A DNA stretch of 27,918 nucleotides. It comes from a virus. The DNA lies in IMG/VR virus record IMGVR_UViG_3300014838_000066, positions 1 through 27,918 of that record, one strand, 5' to 3'. The position numbers and the translations under genes are program-made. Positions 1 to 6,182 of this stretch are shown in pieces (positions within the stretch are counted from its first letter, which is position 1; every line of letters begins with the position of its first letter). The notes below the pieces were generated by a model that made no database searches, was not told the origin of the DNA, and saw nothing but the letters and a program-made list of their open reading frames with translations.

Positions 1-26
1 CGAAAAGAAATAAAAAAGTTATACCC

Positions 27-55
27 TCGACAGATACTGAAAAATAACCTATAAT
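27..55 (+). promoter_or_regulatory. sigma70-like promoter P1
   Basis: A TCGACA -35 box (27-32) is followed after 17 bases by a perfect TATAAT -10 box (50-55), which predicts a start of transcription near 62, about 24 bases before the deformylase start codon. The -35 differs from TTGACA at one base. It would drive the first operon (deformylase, small protein, NinG-like nuclease). Confidence 0.65.
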
Positions 56-85
56 GAAATCAATCCCTGAGTTGCTCTGAACGAT

Positions 86-550
86 ATGAAAATAGTAAAT
101 CCCCACAGAGTTTTATCGCTTCCCGTTGAATCCTTTGGCCAAATAAAGAACGAAGTTGATGAAGTTTTGGGTATAGTAAATAGTAAGTTTGATGGATTAC
201 ATACAAATTGTTTCGGACTCCATGCCGCGCAAATATCAAATCGCCCTTATAATTATTTTGTACTTTCAGACACGGGAAAGAAATATTTTTCGGCGCGAGT
301 CATAATAAATCCGAAGATAATCGAGAGAGATAAGTCCACAAAATATCAAGTGAAAGAGGGGTGTATGAGCTATCCATTCCGCCCATATACAAAATTGACA
401 AGATATGGAACGATAATGGCGGAATATCAAACGAAGTCGCTCATCGGCAATTCATTAAAAACACATAAAAAAGAATTGAGCGGATTAGCCGCCGAGATAT
501 TTCAACACGAAACCGACCACGCGAAAGGAATATATATTTATGATAAGTAG
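86..550 (+). CDS. def: Peptide deformylase (phage-encoded)
   Basis: Peptide deformylase removes the N-terminal formyl group from nascent proteins in the cytoplasm using a metal-centred hydrolysis. All three family motifs are readable: motif I as GLHAAQI (residues 44-50, usual form GLAAPQ), motif II EGCMS (91-95) with the metal-binding Cys93, and motif III HETDH (141-145) with the two metal-binding His and the catalytic Glu. The length of 154 residues is slightly short compared with bacterial enzymes (about 165-190) and typical of viral versions. The His replacing an Ala in motif I is a deviation. It is the first gene after promoter P1, with no Shine-Dalgarno motif upstream. Function is well supported by the motifs; activity is inferred. 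Confidence 0.88.
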   Translation: MKIVNPHRVLSLPVESFGQIKNEVDEVLGIVNSKFDGLHTNCFGLHAAQISNRPYNYFVLSDTGKKYFSARVIINPKIIERDKSTKYQVKEGCMSYPFRPYTKLTRYGTIMAEYQTKSLIGNSLKTHKKELSGLAAEIFQHETDHAKGIYIYDK

Positions 551-722
551 CCTCGAAGAAATGAAAACCAAGAAACTCATAGAAGCAAAAAAGTTTGACG
601 ATAAAGTAATTTTTATCCGTGCTTACTCTCTTATTTTCAAAGACTCCGAAGGTCAGGTAATCTACACCTTCAAGACGAAGAAAAAAGCGGACGAGTTTTT
701 GAAAGTTTTGACGAAGAAATGA
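540..722 (+). CDS. Small hypothetical protein (60 aa)
   Basis: Not recognised. It is a 60-residue, Lys-rich protein with a predicted beta-strand core (VIFIRAYSLIF, QVIYTFK) and a C-terminal helix. Its ATG overlaps the end of the deformylase gene by 11 bases and its stop overlaps the next start (ATGA), so it is likely translated by coupling within the first operon. An internal ATG at 561 would give a shorter protein without a large overlap. Confidence 0.6.
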   Translation: MISSLEEMKTKKLIEAKKFDDKVIFIRAYSLIFKDSEGQVIYTFKTKKKADEFLKVLTKK

Positions 723-1132
723 AGGGGGAACACAAGTACGGCAATAAGAAAGGAAAGAAGCAAAAAACGACGGCAAAACTCAAAAAGGAACTATGGGAGA
801 TTTTCCGCCATTGGATATATATACGCGACAATTTTACTTGTTTCACCTGTGGCAAAACGAACCTATCAGGCGTGAATTGCCAAGCGGGTCATTTTATAAA
901 AGCATCAGTCTGTGGGATCGAGTTAAACTTCCATATAGACAATATCCATACGCAATGTAGTTACTGTAATTTATTCCTCGACGGCAACCAATATATATAC
1001 GGAATAAAACTCGGCAAGAAAATAGTAAAGGAATTGAATGATATAAAACTCGCCACGAAAGGAAAGAAATGGAGTCGCGAAGAATACCTAGAGAAGATTG
1101 CTTATTATAAGGAACTCTTGACACAATCCTAG
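719..1132 (+). CDS. ninG: NinG/Rap-like recombination endonuclease
   Basis: Resembles lambda NinG (Rap), a structure-specific nuclease that acts on Holliday junctions and D-loops in phage recombination. A Cys pair at residues 41 and 44 (CFTC), the AGH signature (56-58), the DNIHTQCSYCN block with a second Cys pair (80, 83) and the following LDGN (88-91) all match the order in that family, which has an HNH-type zinc site. The N-terminus is very basic, suited to DNA binding. At 137 residues it is shorter than lambda NinG (about 200), lacking the longer N-terminal part. It overlaps the preceding gene by 4 bases and closes the first operon. Confidence 0.85.
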   Translation: MKGEHKYGNKKGKKQKTTAKLKKELWEIFRHWIYIRDNFTCFTCGKTNLSGVNCQAGHFIKASVCGIELNFHIDNIHTQCSYCNLFLDGNQYIYGIKLGKKIVKELNDIKLATKGKKWSREEYLEKIAYYKELLTQS

Positions 1133-1157
1133 AAAATACGCTTTCCCCAACTGCTTG

Positions 1158-1186
1158 TTGCAAGAGTGGGGCGATTGTGCTAGTAT
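1158..1186 (+). promoter_or_regulatory. Extended -10 promoter P2 for RNA-A
   Basis: TTGCAA (1158-1163), a 17-base spacer and TAGTAT (1181-1186) preceded by TGC (extended -10) form a good sigma70-type promoter. The predicted start of transcription is 1193-1194, exactly where the long terminal stem of the RNA below begins. Confidence 0.65.
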
Positions 1187-1192
1187 AGAGAT

Positions 1193-1411
1193 AGGTTCAT
1201 TGAAAGCTGGTGGCACAGGTAGAAATATCCGCGCTATCGGAAGGGATAGCAATTCCTAAAAGAAGCAAAGACGTTATCGTAGTTAGGTACGGAACGTAGA
1301 TGTCATCCTATAGAGCATCTTTTATCTGTAACTCTCATGGAATAAAAGCCCGACGCAATAGGTTCACCGTTGCAAAGGTGAAATCCAAAGCCATCAGCTC
1401 TCAGTGAATCG
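1193..1411 (+). ncRNA. Structured RNA-A (leader or free ncRNA) with closed 5'-3' stem
   Basis: This stretch has no supported ORF. Bases 1194-1214 pair with 1390-1410 over 21 positions: 20 pairs including three G-U, and one A-C mismatch (1204/1400). Further helices can be read by eye: 1215-1224 with 1320-1329 (10 pairs), hairpin 1233-1238/1245-1250 with a GGAAGG loop whose GGAA can pair with TTCC at 1253-1256, CCTAA 1255-1259 with TTAGG 1283-1287, and hairpin 1363-1368/1377-1382. No U-run terminator follows, so the RNA may remain as the 5' leader of the YopX operon mRNA or be processed. It shares overall design and the 9-mer CGTAGTTAG (1278-1286) with RNA-B. The class is not recognised; folding was not computed. 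Confidence 0.6.
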
Positions 1412-1433
1412 AGAATAATTAACTAATAAAACC

Positions 1434-1886
1434 ATGAGAAAGATAATGTTTCGCGCGTGGTATAAACGAAAGAAATATATGGTTACGACAAGCTCTGTAG
1501 CTTGTGATTTATCTAAGTGGGGATATAGCGATGATTATATTCTTATGCAATTTACGGGAATGCTCGACCAATCTGGCAAAGAGATTTACGAAGGAGATAT
1601 TGTAAAAATAGCCAACATAAAAGTTTGGTCAGAAGATTTTATAAAACCAATGAAAGGGACGAGTGGTGTAGTGAAATGGATAAACGAGGGAGGGGAATAT
1701 TGGATGGATTTAATTTGGGATAAAAACAAAAAAGAAGCATCGAGGGAATTTTTGAGGCTTGTGGGGGATGAATGGAATCAGGAAATGGACGAAATTGAAT
1801 CAAATAATTTACTTGTTATCGGTAATATTTACGCGAATCCTGAGTTAGTCGCCGAGCAAAAAACAAAAAAGAAAACAAAGAAATGA
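1434..1886 (+). CDS. YopX family phage protein
   Basis: Matches the YopX family, common in phages of many bacteria and of unknown function. Its usual signatures are visible: an N-terminal FRAWY block (residues 6-10), the core LMQFTGMLDQSGKEIYEGDIV (starting near residue 37, with the EGDIV turn), a beta-rich middle, and the C-terminal VIGNIYANPEL signature. The length of 150 is normal. It is the first gene behind RNA-A; the start codon lies 23 bases after the RNA's terminal stem in a leader reading AACTAATAAAACC, with no Shine-Dalgarno motif. The C-terminus ends in a Lys-rich tail. Confidence 0.85.
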   Translation: MRKIMFRAWYKRKKYMVTTSSVACDLSKWGYSDDYILMQFTGMLDQSGKEIYEGDIVKIANIKVWSEDFIKPMKGTSGVVKWINEGGEYWMDLIWDKNKKEASREFLRLVGDEWNQEMDEIESNNLLVIGNIYANPELVAEQKTKKKTKK

Positions 1887-2182
1887 TGAAAGGAAACGAG
1901 AGCGATTGTATTTGTGCCAAGACGAACGGAAAACATACAAGGCGATGCGATGCTTATCGGTTAAGAGAATTTGGATTAAAAGCCGCTGCGATAAAAATCG
2001 AGCAAGACGAATTTATTGAGGACTCGGAAAGGTTTTTGATATGGATGCACGCCCGCGTGGGTTATGAAAAACTTCCAATGAAAACCTATATGGACGGCGA
2101 ACCTTATTTTTCATCTGAAGGCGCAGAAATGAGTTTGAGAGAATTTTTGCGGCGGGAAAAAGAATTAACAGAAAAGCTATGA
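1883..2182 (+). CDS. Hypothetical protein with N-terminal Cys motif
   Basis: Not recognised. A 99-residue protein with three closely spaced Cys (residues 9, 11 and 22) in a CIC...RCD pattern near the N-terminus, which could bind a metal, followed by a mixed helical region with an aromatic-rich centre. Its start overlaps the YopX stop (ATGA) and its own stop overlaps the next start, so it is part of a coupled operon. A second ATG directly follows the first; either could be used. Confidence 0.6.
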   Translation: MMKGNESDCICAKTNGKHTRRCDAYRLREFGLKAAAIKIEQDEFIEDSERFLIWMHARVGYEKLPMKTYMDGEPYFSSEGAEMSLREFLRREKELTEKL

Positions 2183-2499
2183 CTTCCCTCCGTTCCACCC
2201 TCCTATCCCTCATCCTTTCAAAAGGCATTCTCTCTTACGGCGAAATGTGCGAATACGTGAATGAACAAGAATACAAGATCGCCACCGCCGAACGTCGCCT
2301 AAGAGGACTTTGCGCCCCGATAAGTGAAAAAGGTTTACCACAAACTCCTCTCATTCGCCCCGTAATGAAAATAGGAAAAAGGAGAGGAGGGGAATATATC
2401 GCCGCGTGGGAAAAAATACCGGAAAACGAAAAAGTCGAAACAAGAGAAATCCGAGGCTTCGTAACTATAAACGGGGAAAGAATACAAATATTCAAATGA
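2179..2499 (+). CDS. Hypothetical protein, possible winged-helix fold
   Basis: Family not recognised. The 106-residue chain begins with helical segments (LLSLILSKGILSYGEM, then an arginine-rich helix TAERRLRGL) followed by a beta-hairpin-like part (GKRRGGEYIAAW), an arrangement seen in winged-helix DNA-binding domains; a second beta segment (ETREIRGFVTINGERIQIF) ends the protein. A DNA-binding role is inference only. It is coupled to its neighbours by 4-base overlaps at both ends, directly upstream of the adenine methyltransferase. Confidence 0.6.
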   Translation: MTSLRSTLLSLILSKGILSYGEMCEYVNEQEYKIATAERRLRGLCAPISEKGLPQTPLIRPVMKIGKRRGGEYIAAWEKIPENEKVETREIRGFVTINGERIQIFK

Positions 2500-3059
2500 A
2501 AAAGTATCAGATAATCTATGCCGATCCGCCGTGGAGTTATCAAAATGGAGGTGTTCCACAAGCCGGAGTAAATGCACAATATCCGACAATGACGCTCGCT
2601 GATATAAAAGCGTTGCCGGTAGGAGATATAGCCGATAATCCCTCTGTTCTTCTTTTGTGGGCGACATTTCCACAATTAGCGGAGGCATTGGAAGTTATCA
2701 AGGCGTGGGGCTTTGAGTATAAGACACTCGGCTTTTCGTGGCTTAAAACCAACAAAGACGGCTCGCCATTTTTTGGAGTGGGATACTATGCGAAATCGAA
2801 CCAAGAGGTGTGCTTGCTCGGCGTAAAAGGCAAAGCCCATTCACTCGTAAAGAGCAATTCTGTTTCATCGGTTCTTATCACGGGAAGAACGAAGCATAGC
2901 GAAAAACCAGAAATCGCTCGCACAAAAATCGTTGAACTGTTTGGCAATCTTCCCCGCATAGAACTTTTCGCCCGCCAAAAAACAGAAGGGTGGGATGTAT
3001 GGGGAAACGAATGTAAAAGTGATATAGAATTAACCTCTAAAAGAAAAGAAAAAAACTAA
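2496..3059 (+). CDS. MT-A70-type adenine-N6 DNA methyltransferase
   Basis: Transfers a methyl group from S-adenosylmethionine to adenine N6, here most likely in phage DNA. The catalytic motif DPPW is at residues 10-13 (preceded by IIYA). The conserved C-terminal signature RTKHSEKP (131-138), the PRIELFAR strand and the GWDVWGNE end are typical of phage and bacterial MT-A70 proteins. The length of 187 is normal. The start at 2496 is chosen because it overlaps the upstream stop (ATGA) and places DPPW at the usual distance; an upstream ATG at 2406 would add 30 low-complexity basic residues inside the previous gene. No matching restriction enzyme is nearby, so protection against host restriction is a plausible role (inference). 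Confidence 0.88.
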   Translation: MKKYQIIYADPPWSYQNGGVPQAGVNAQYPTMTLADIKALPVGDIADNPSVLLLWATFPQLAEALEVIKAWGFEYKTLGFSWLKTNKDGSPFFGVGYYAKSNQEVCLLGVKGKAHSLVKSNSVSSVLITGRTKHSEKPEIARTKIVELFGNLPRIELFARQKTEGWDVWGNECKSDIELTSKRKEKN

Positions 3060-3060
3060 C

Positions 3061-3231
3061 ATGGACTTCTTTGGAATAGAAAAAGCATTGCGCTTTCAGG
3101 AAGAAATGAGAAATTGGCGGCAGAAAACCGATAAACATTTCTATGAAGCTTTTAAGAAATCGAATGAAGAAAACGAAGCGTGGATAAATGAAATCTTAAA
3201 AAGAAATAAAAAAAGATCACTAACGCATTAA
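3061..3231 (+). CDS. Small hypothetical protein (56 aa)
   Basis: An ATG one base after the methyltransferase stop opens a 56-codon frame beginning MDFFGIEKAL and ending RSLTH. It is highly charged and predicted to be one long amphipathic helix (FQEEMRNWRQKTDKHFYEAF). The leader AAAAAACTAAC before the ATG matches that of other genes here. Function unknown. It fills the gap between two methyltransferase genes. Confidence 0.55.
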   Translation: MDFFGIEKALRFQEEMRNWRQKTDKHFYEAFKKSNEENEAWINEILKRNKKRSLTH

Positions 3232-3243
3232 CAAAAACCATTG

Positions 3244-3909
3244 ATGAAGATTCTTAATTTATATGCAAATATCGGAGGCAATCGGAAGTTGTGGGGCAAT
3301 CAACACGAAATCACGGCGATTGAACTTAACCCTAAGGTCGCAGAAATATATAAAGACTTTTGGCCTAACGATACGGTTATTGTCGCAGATGCACACCAAT
3401 ACTTATTAGACCATTACAAAGAGTTTGATTTTATTTGGTCATCGCCTCCATGTCCTACCCATTCGAAGGTTGGTAGATTGCGAGCGTTCAATGAACATAA
3501 CAAATCTACGGGTCAGTATTCACCGGCGAAATATCCCGATGTGGCTTTGTATCAAGAGATATTACTTTTGGAAGGCTATTTTAAGGGGAATTGGTGCGTA
3601 GAGAACGTAGTGGCTTGGTATAAACCTTTAATACCTCCTACGCAATTAGGCGGTCATTGGTTGTGGTCGAACTTTGGTATTTCAGATAGGAAATTTGATA
3701 TAAGGCAAATTAACACCAAAGGCAAAAACGATGCACAAATTAGATCAAAGAAATTGGGTTTTGATTTATCGAAATATACTGGCATTGATAAACGATTGGC
3801 ATTAAGGGATTGCACCGAACCAGAATTAGGCAAACATATTCTCGATTGCGCCATGAACTCCCCATCACTTTTCGCCGCCCCAAAAGAAAAACAAAAAGGT
3901 CTATTCTAA
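3244..3909 (+). CDS. C5-cytosine DNA methyltransferase-like protein
   Basis: Resembles the small DNA cytosine-5 methyltransferases encoded by phages. Motif I for S-adenosylmethionine is LNLYANIGG (residues 4-12), an acidic residue follows in AIELNP (25-30), motif IV carries the catalytic Cys in SSPPCPTHS (66-74, Cys70), and motif VI is the ENV triplet (120-122). The 221 residues are short compared with most C5 enzymes (300-400), so the target-recognition region must be minimal or supplied differently. The ATG at 3244 is preferred over the TTG at 3241. It follows the MT-A70 gene, giving two base-modifying enzymes in one operon. Confidence 0.8.
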   Translation: MKILNLYANIGGNRKLWGNQHEITAIELNPKVAEIYKDFWPNDTVIVADAHQYLLDHYKEFDFIWSSPPCPTHSKVGRLRAFNEHNKSTGQYSPAKYPDVALYQEILLLEGYFKGNWCVENVVAWYKPLIPPTQLGGHWLWSNFGISDRKFDIRQINTKGKNDAQIRSKKLGFDLSKYTGIDKRLALRDCTEPELGKHILDCAMNSPSLFAAPKEKQKGLF

Positions 3910-3946
3910 GCCATCGCAGGAAAAAGAATTGAAATCTATAAATAAC

Positions 3947-5275
3947 ATGAATGAAATAAACTTAGGCTCGATAAAATTACCAATAAACGCCGCGACTAAG
4001 AGCTTTGCAATCCTTGCAAAACGTGGAGCTGGGAAGACCTATCTCGGCGGAGTAATGGCAGAAGAGTTCTTTAAGAATAATATACCTTTTGTTGTATTTG
4101 ACCCTATTGATGTGTGGTGGGGGCTTCGATTTGATAAAAATGGTAAGGATAAGGGTTTGCCCGTGGTTGTTTTTGGGCTTGAACATGCTGATATTCTATT
4201 AGACAGGGATATGGGGCCGGAAATTGCGCGCGCTATCGTAAAAGAAAATGTATCATGTGTCATATCAACATTTGGAATGCCGAAGGTTGGGGCAAGGCAC
4301 TTAATCGCGGAATTCGCGGAAACGCTTTTGAACATCAACAACACTCCCCGCCATGTGTTCATCGAGGAGGCGCATGAGTACGTCCCCCAGAGGGTCGTAG
4401 GGGGCATGAGTACGGTATTCTCCCGCGTGGAATCTCTTGTTACTATGGGAAGGAATCGTGGTATCGGAGTAACAATGCTCAACCAGCGTGCGGCGACACT
4501 TAACAAGGATGTGCTTACCCAGATTGATACACTTCTTGCCCTCCGCTCATTAGGCCCACAGGACAGGAAGGCACTCGCTGAATGGGTGGAAGCGCATGGT
4601 ACGGAAGATAATAAAAAGTTCGATGACTTTATTAAAGCACTTCCCTCCATTCCGACAGGGGAAGGGTATATCTGGTCGCCAGAATTCCTTGGCGTGTTTG
4701 ACAAGTTCAAGATCAGGAAGCGCGAAACACTCCACCCTGACCGAGAAAAGATAGGCAAAGACTTTGAGATGCCGGAACTCACACAGACTGATGTGCAGTC
4801 ATTCATCTCAAAGTTTTCCAGTTCGCATTCTTCCACGGCACAAAAGGTAAAAGGACAGAGCAAGCAAATACCTCAAATAATTCAACCTATTGTCGAGAAC
4901 GAAACACTTATTCAAGTTCGTAATCAATACGAATCGCAACTAATTCAAAAAGATGGCGAGATCCACCGATTAAATGCCATCATAGAAAACATCAGGGGAT
5001 TGGTAGGCGGCACGCCACAACAAACGACCTATCTTCCTCTTTCGAACGATGTGGTGAGTATGTGGAAGAATAAATTAGGGCCATCATCTTTAGCGACACG
5101 CATCCTTAATTTTCTAGTAGAAAATAATCATCGTGCGTTTTCAAGGGAACAGATTGCACTTGCGCTTGGAGTTTCGGCGAAAGGAGGATATATCAACAAC
5201 GAATGGGGAAGATTGATGCGTACGAGTACGGTGGTAAAGGATGGCTCAATGTATAAATTAAATCCTAATCTTTAG
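3947..5275 (+). CDS. HerA-like (DUF87/FtsK-HerA class) ATPase
   Basis: A hexameric-type P-loop ATPase of the HerA class. Walker A is AKRGAGKT (residues 24-31), Walker B is HVFIEEAHE (136-144) with the acidic pair, and the GRNRGIGVTMLNQ block (168-180) followed by TQIDTLLALR matches the sensor and arginine-finger region of HerA proteins. A short coiled segment precedes a C-terminal winged-helix-like domain (about 370-440). Cellular HerA works with NurA in DNA end processing; no NurA is nearby, so the partner is unknown. ATG at 3947 (leader AAATAAC) is preferred over a TTG at 3929, which adds six residues. Confidence 0.8.
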   Translation: MNEINLGSIKLPINAATKSFAILAKRGAGKTYLGGVMAEEFFKNNIPFVVFDPIDVWWGLRFDKNGKDKGLPVVVFGLEHADILLDRDMGPEIARAIVKENVSCVISTFGMPKVGARHLIAEFAETLLNINNTPRHVFIEEAHEYVPQRVVGGMSTVFSRVESLVTMGRNRGIGVTMLNQRAATLNKDVLTQIDTLLALRSLGPQDRKALAEWVEAHGTEDNKKFDDFIKALPSIPTGEGYIWSPEFLGVFDKFKIRKRETLHPDREKIGKDFEMPELTQTDVQSFISKFSSSHSSTAQKVKGQSKQIPQIIQPIVENETLIQVRNQYESQLIQKDGEIHRLNAIIENIRGLVGGTPQQTTYLPLSNDVVSMWKNKLGPSSLATRILNFLVENNHRAFSREQIALALGVSAKGGYINNEWGRLMRTSTVVKDGSMYKLNPNL

Positions 5276-5336
5276 TCGCACCGAAAAAAAGAGAAAAAAG
5301 TAACCCAAGAAAAAAACTAACCAATAACCAACTACT

Positions 5337-5498
5337 ATGAGATTGACCGTAGAAGAGAAACAAATCCTCTCCGCCGCCGCCACGATCAGGGCAACGCGGA
5401 TGTGGGCAAAGAGAAGCAAGAAGGATAGGGTAGCCCACGCAAAGATGATGAACCAAGCAAGTCAAAACGCAAGAAACGCCAAAAAGGTAGATAAATAG
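5337..5498 (+). CDS. Small basic hypothetical protein (53 aa)
   Basis: A 53-codon frame starting MRLTVEEKQI and ending KKVDK. It is strongly basic and Ala-rich and predicted to be helical throughout, so nucleic-acid binding is possible but unproven. The leader AACCAATAACCAACTACT has the A/C-rich character of other starts here. It is the last gene before promoter P3 and RNA-B. Confidence 0.55.
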   Translation: MRLTVEEKQILSAAATIRATRMWAKRSKKDRVAHAKMMNQASQNARNAKKVDK

Positions 5499-5525
5499 GG
5501 GTTAACTAGGCTGTGCAAAACTCGC

Positions 5526-5553
5526 TTGACACAAGCCACAGGAGGCGTATACT
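5526..5553 (+). promoter_or_regulatory. Consensus sigma70 promoter P3 for RNA-B
   Basis: A perfect TTGACA (5526-5531), a 16-base spacer and TATACT (5548-5553). The predicted start of transcription is about 5560, which is the first base of the long terminal stem of RNA-B. Confidence 0.72.
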
Positions 5554-5559
5554 GATTAC

Positions 5560-5708
5560 AGATGGTTGATTGATGGGAGTGGGGGAATGTACTTAACCCA
5601 TTCAAGGTGCGGAGTAAAATACAGACGGTAGGCGAACGTAGTTAGCAGATGGGCTAAATCGTAAAACCTTACTTCAACTCCTTGACCAGTCCCACCAGTC
5701 AATCATCT
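5560..5708 (+). ncRNA. Structured RNA-B, same architecture as RNA-A
   Basis: This stretch has no supported ORF. Bases 5560-5578 pair with 5690-5708 over 19 positions with one A-C mismatch (5573/5695) and two G-U pairs. Inside, 5593-5602 can pair with 5648-5657 (one A-C mismatch), and AAGGT at 5604-5608 within that loop can pair with ACCTT at 5666-5670 outside it, which would form an H-type pseudoknot. A competing hairpin is TTAGC 5642-5646 with GCTAA 5653-5657. The segment AGACG...CGTAGTTAG (5624-5645) recurs in RNA-A. No U-run terminator follows; the next ATG is 33 bases downstream. Class not recognised; folding not computed. Confidence 0.6.
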
Positions 5709-5740
5709 AAAAGGTCGAAACAAACAAATTAACCAAAACT

Positions 5741-5983
5741 ATGGAAAACCTAGAACATTCAATCCTCGTGGCGCACCAGCATACTATCGCACGGAATTAT
5801 ATCCGCCGGATAGCGAACCTCACGAAGTTGCAACGCTTTGAGGAATTGGAGGAAACCTTGATAAAGTTCGCGGGCATAGCAACCCTTTGGGGCATACAGA
5901 AAGAGAATATCCAAAACGCCGCGTCAAAGGATGGGTCGGCGGCGCAAAGAGAAAAACCAATAAAATTAACAATAAAAGTATGA
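5741..5983 (+). CDS. Hypothetical helical protein (80 aa)
   Basis: Not recognised. An 80-residue, mostly helical protein (an N-terminal HSILVAHQHTIARNYIRRI helix, then KLQRFEELEETLIKFAG). It is the first gene after RNA-B, with leader AAATTAACCAAAACT and no Shine-Dalgarno motif. Its stop overlaps the next start codon by 4 bases. Confidence 0.6.
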   Translation: MENLEHSILVAHQHTIARNYIRRIANLTKLQRFEELEETLIKFAGIATLWGIQKENIQNAASKDGSAAQREKPIKLTIKV

Positions 5984-6111
5984 CAAAATTCGAGCAAGCA
6001 GTAGAAGATGTAATGTTGCTATCGGTGGAGGAAGCCGAGTTAATCGCGGCAGAAGAAAAAGAGCAAAGGTGGGCAGACAGCCATGAGGAGATGGAATACG
6101 AATTAAACTAA
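5980..6111 (+). CDS. Small acidic hypothetical protein (43 aa)
   Basis: Starts at the ATG that overlaps the preceding stop (ATGA) and encodes 43 residues, MTKFEQAVED to MEYELN. It is acidic and predicted helical. A longer in-frame start at 5887 would run 97 bases into the previous gene and add a basic, low-quality segment, so the shorter form is preferred. Function unknown. Confidence 0.5.
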   Translation: MTKFEQAVEDVMLLSVEEAELIAAEEKEQRWADSHEEMEYELN

Positions 6112-6154
6112 GGCGGACATCATTCTGGCGGTTATGTCGTCCGACTTTGCCGCC
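6112..6154 (+). other. Intercistronic hairpin element
   Basis: The 71-base gap before the pentapeptide gene begins with a GC-rich palindromic stretch. GGCGG 6112-6116 can pair with CCGCC 6150-6154, and inside it either CGGAC 6114-6118 with GTCCG 6139-6143 or GACAT 6116-6120 with ATGTC 6134-6138; these alternatives exclude each other. There is no U-run, so it is not a standard terminator. Confidence 0.35.
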
Positions 6155-6182
6155 GGAATAATCAATAAAATAACAAAAATCT

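Noticed and set aside
1193-1411. RNA-A as a group I intron, RNase P RNA, tmRNA or tRNA
   Set aside because: None of the conserved core elements of these RNAs could be recognised, and the neighbouring genes are not interrupted there.
4039-4863. Long open frame on the - strand (274 codons) opposite the HerA-like gene
   Set aside because: It mirrors the real gene's codon pattern, has no recognisable motif, and all other supported genes are on the + strand.
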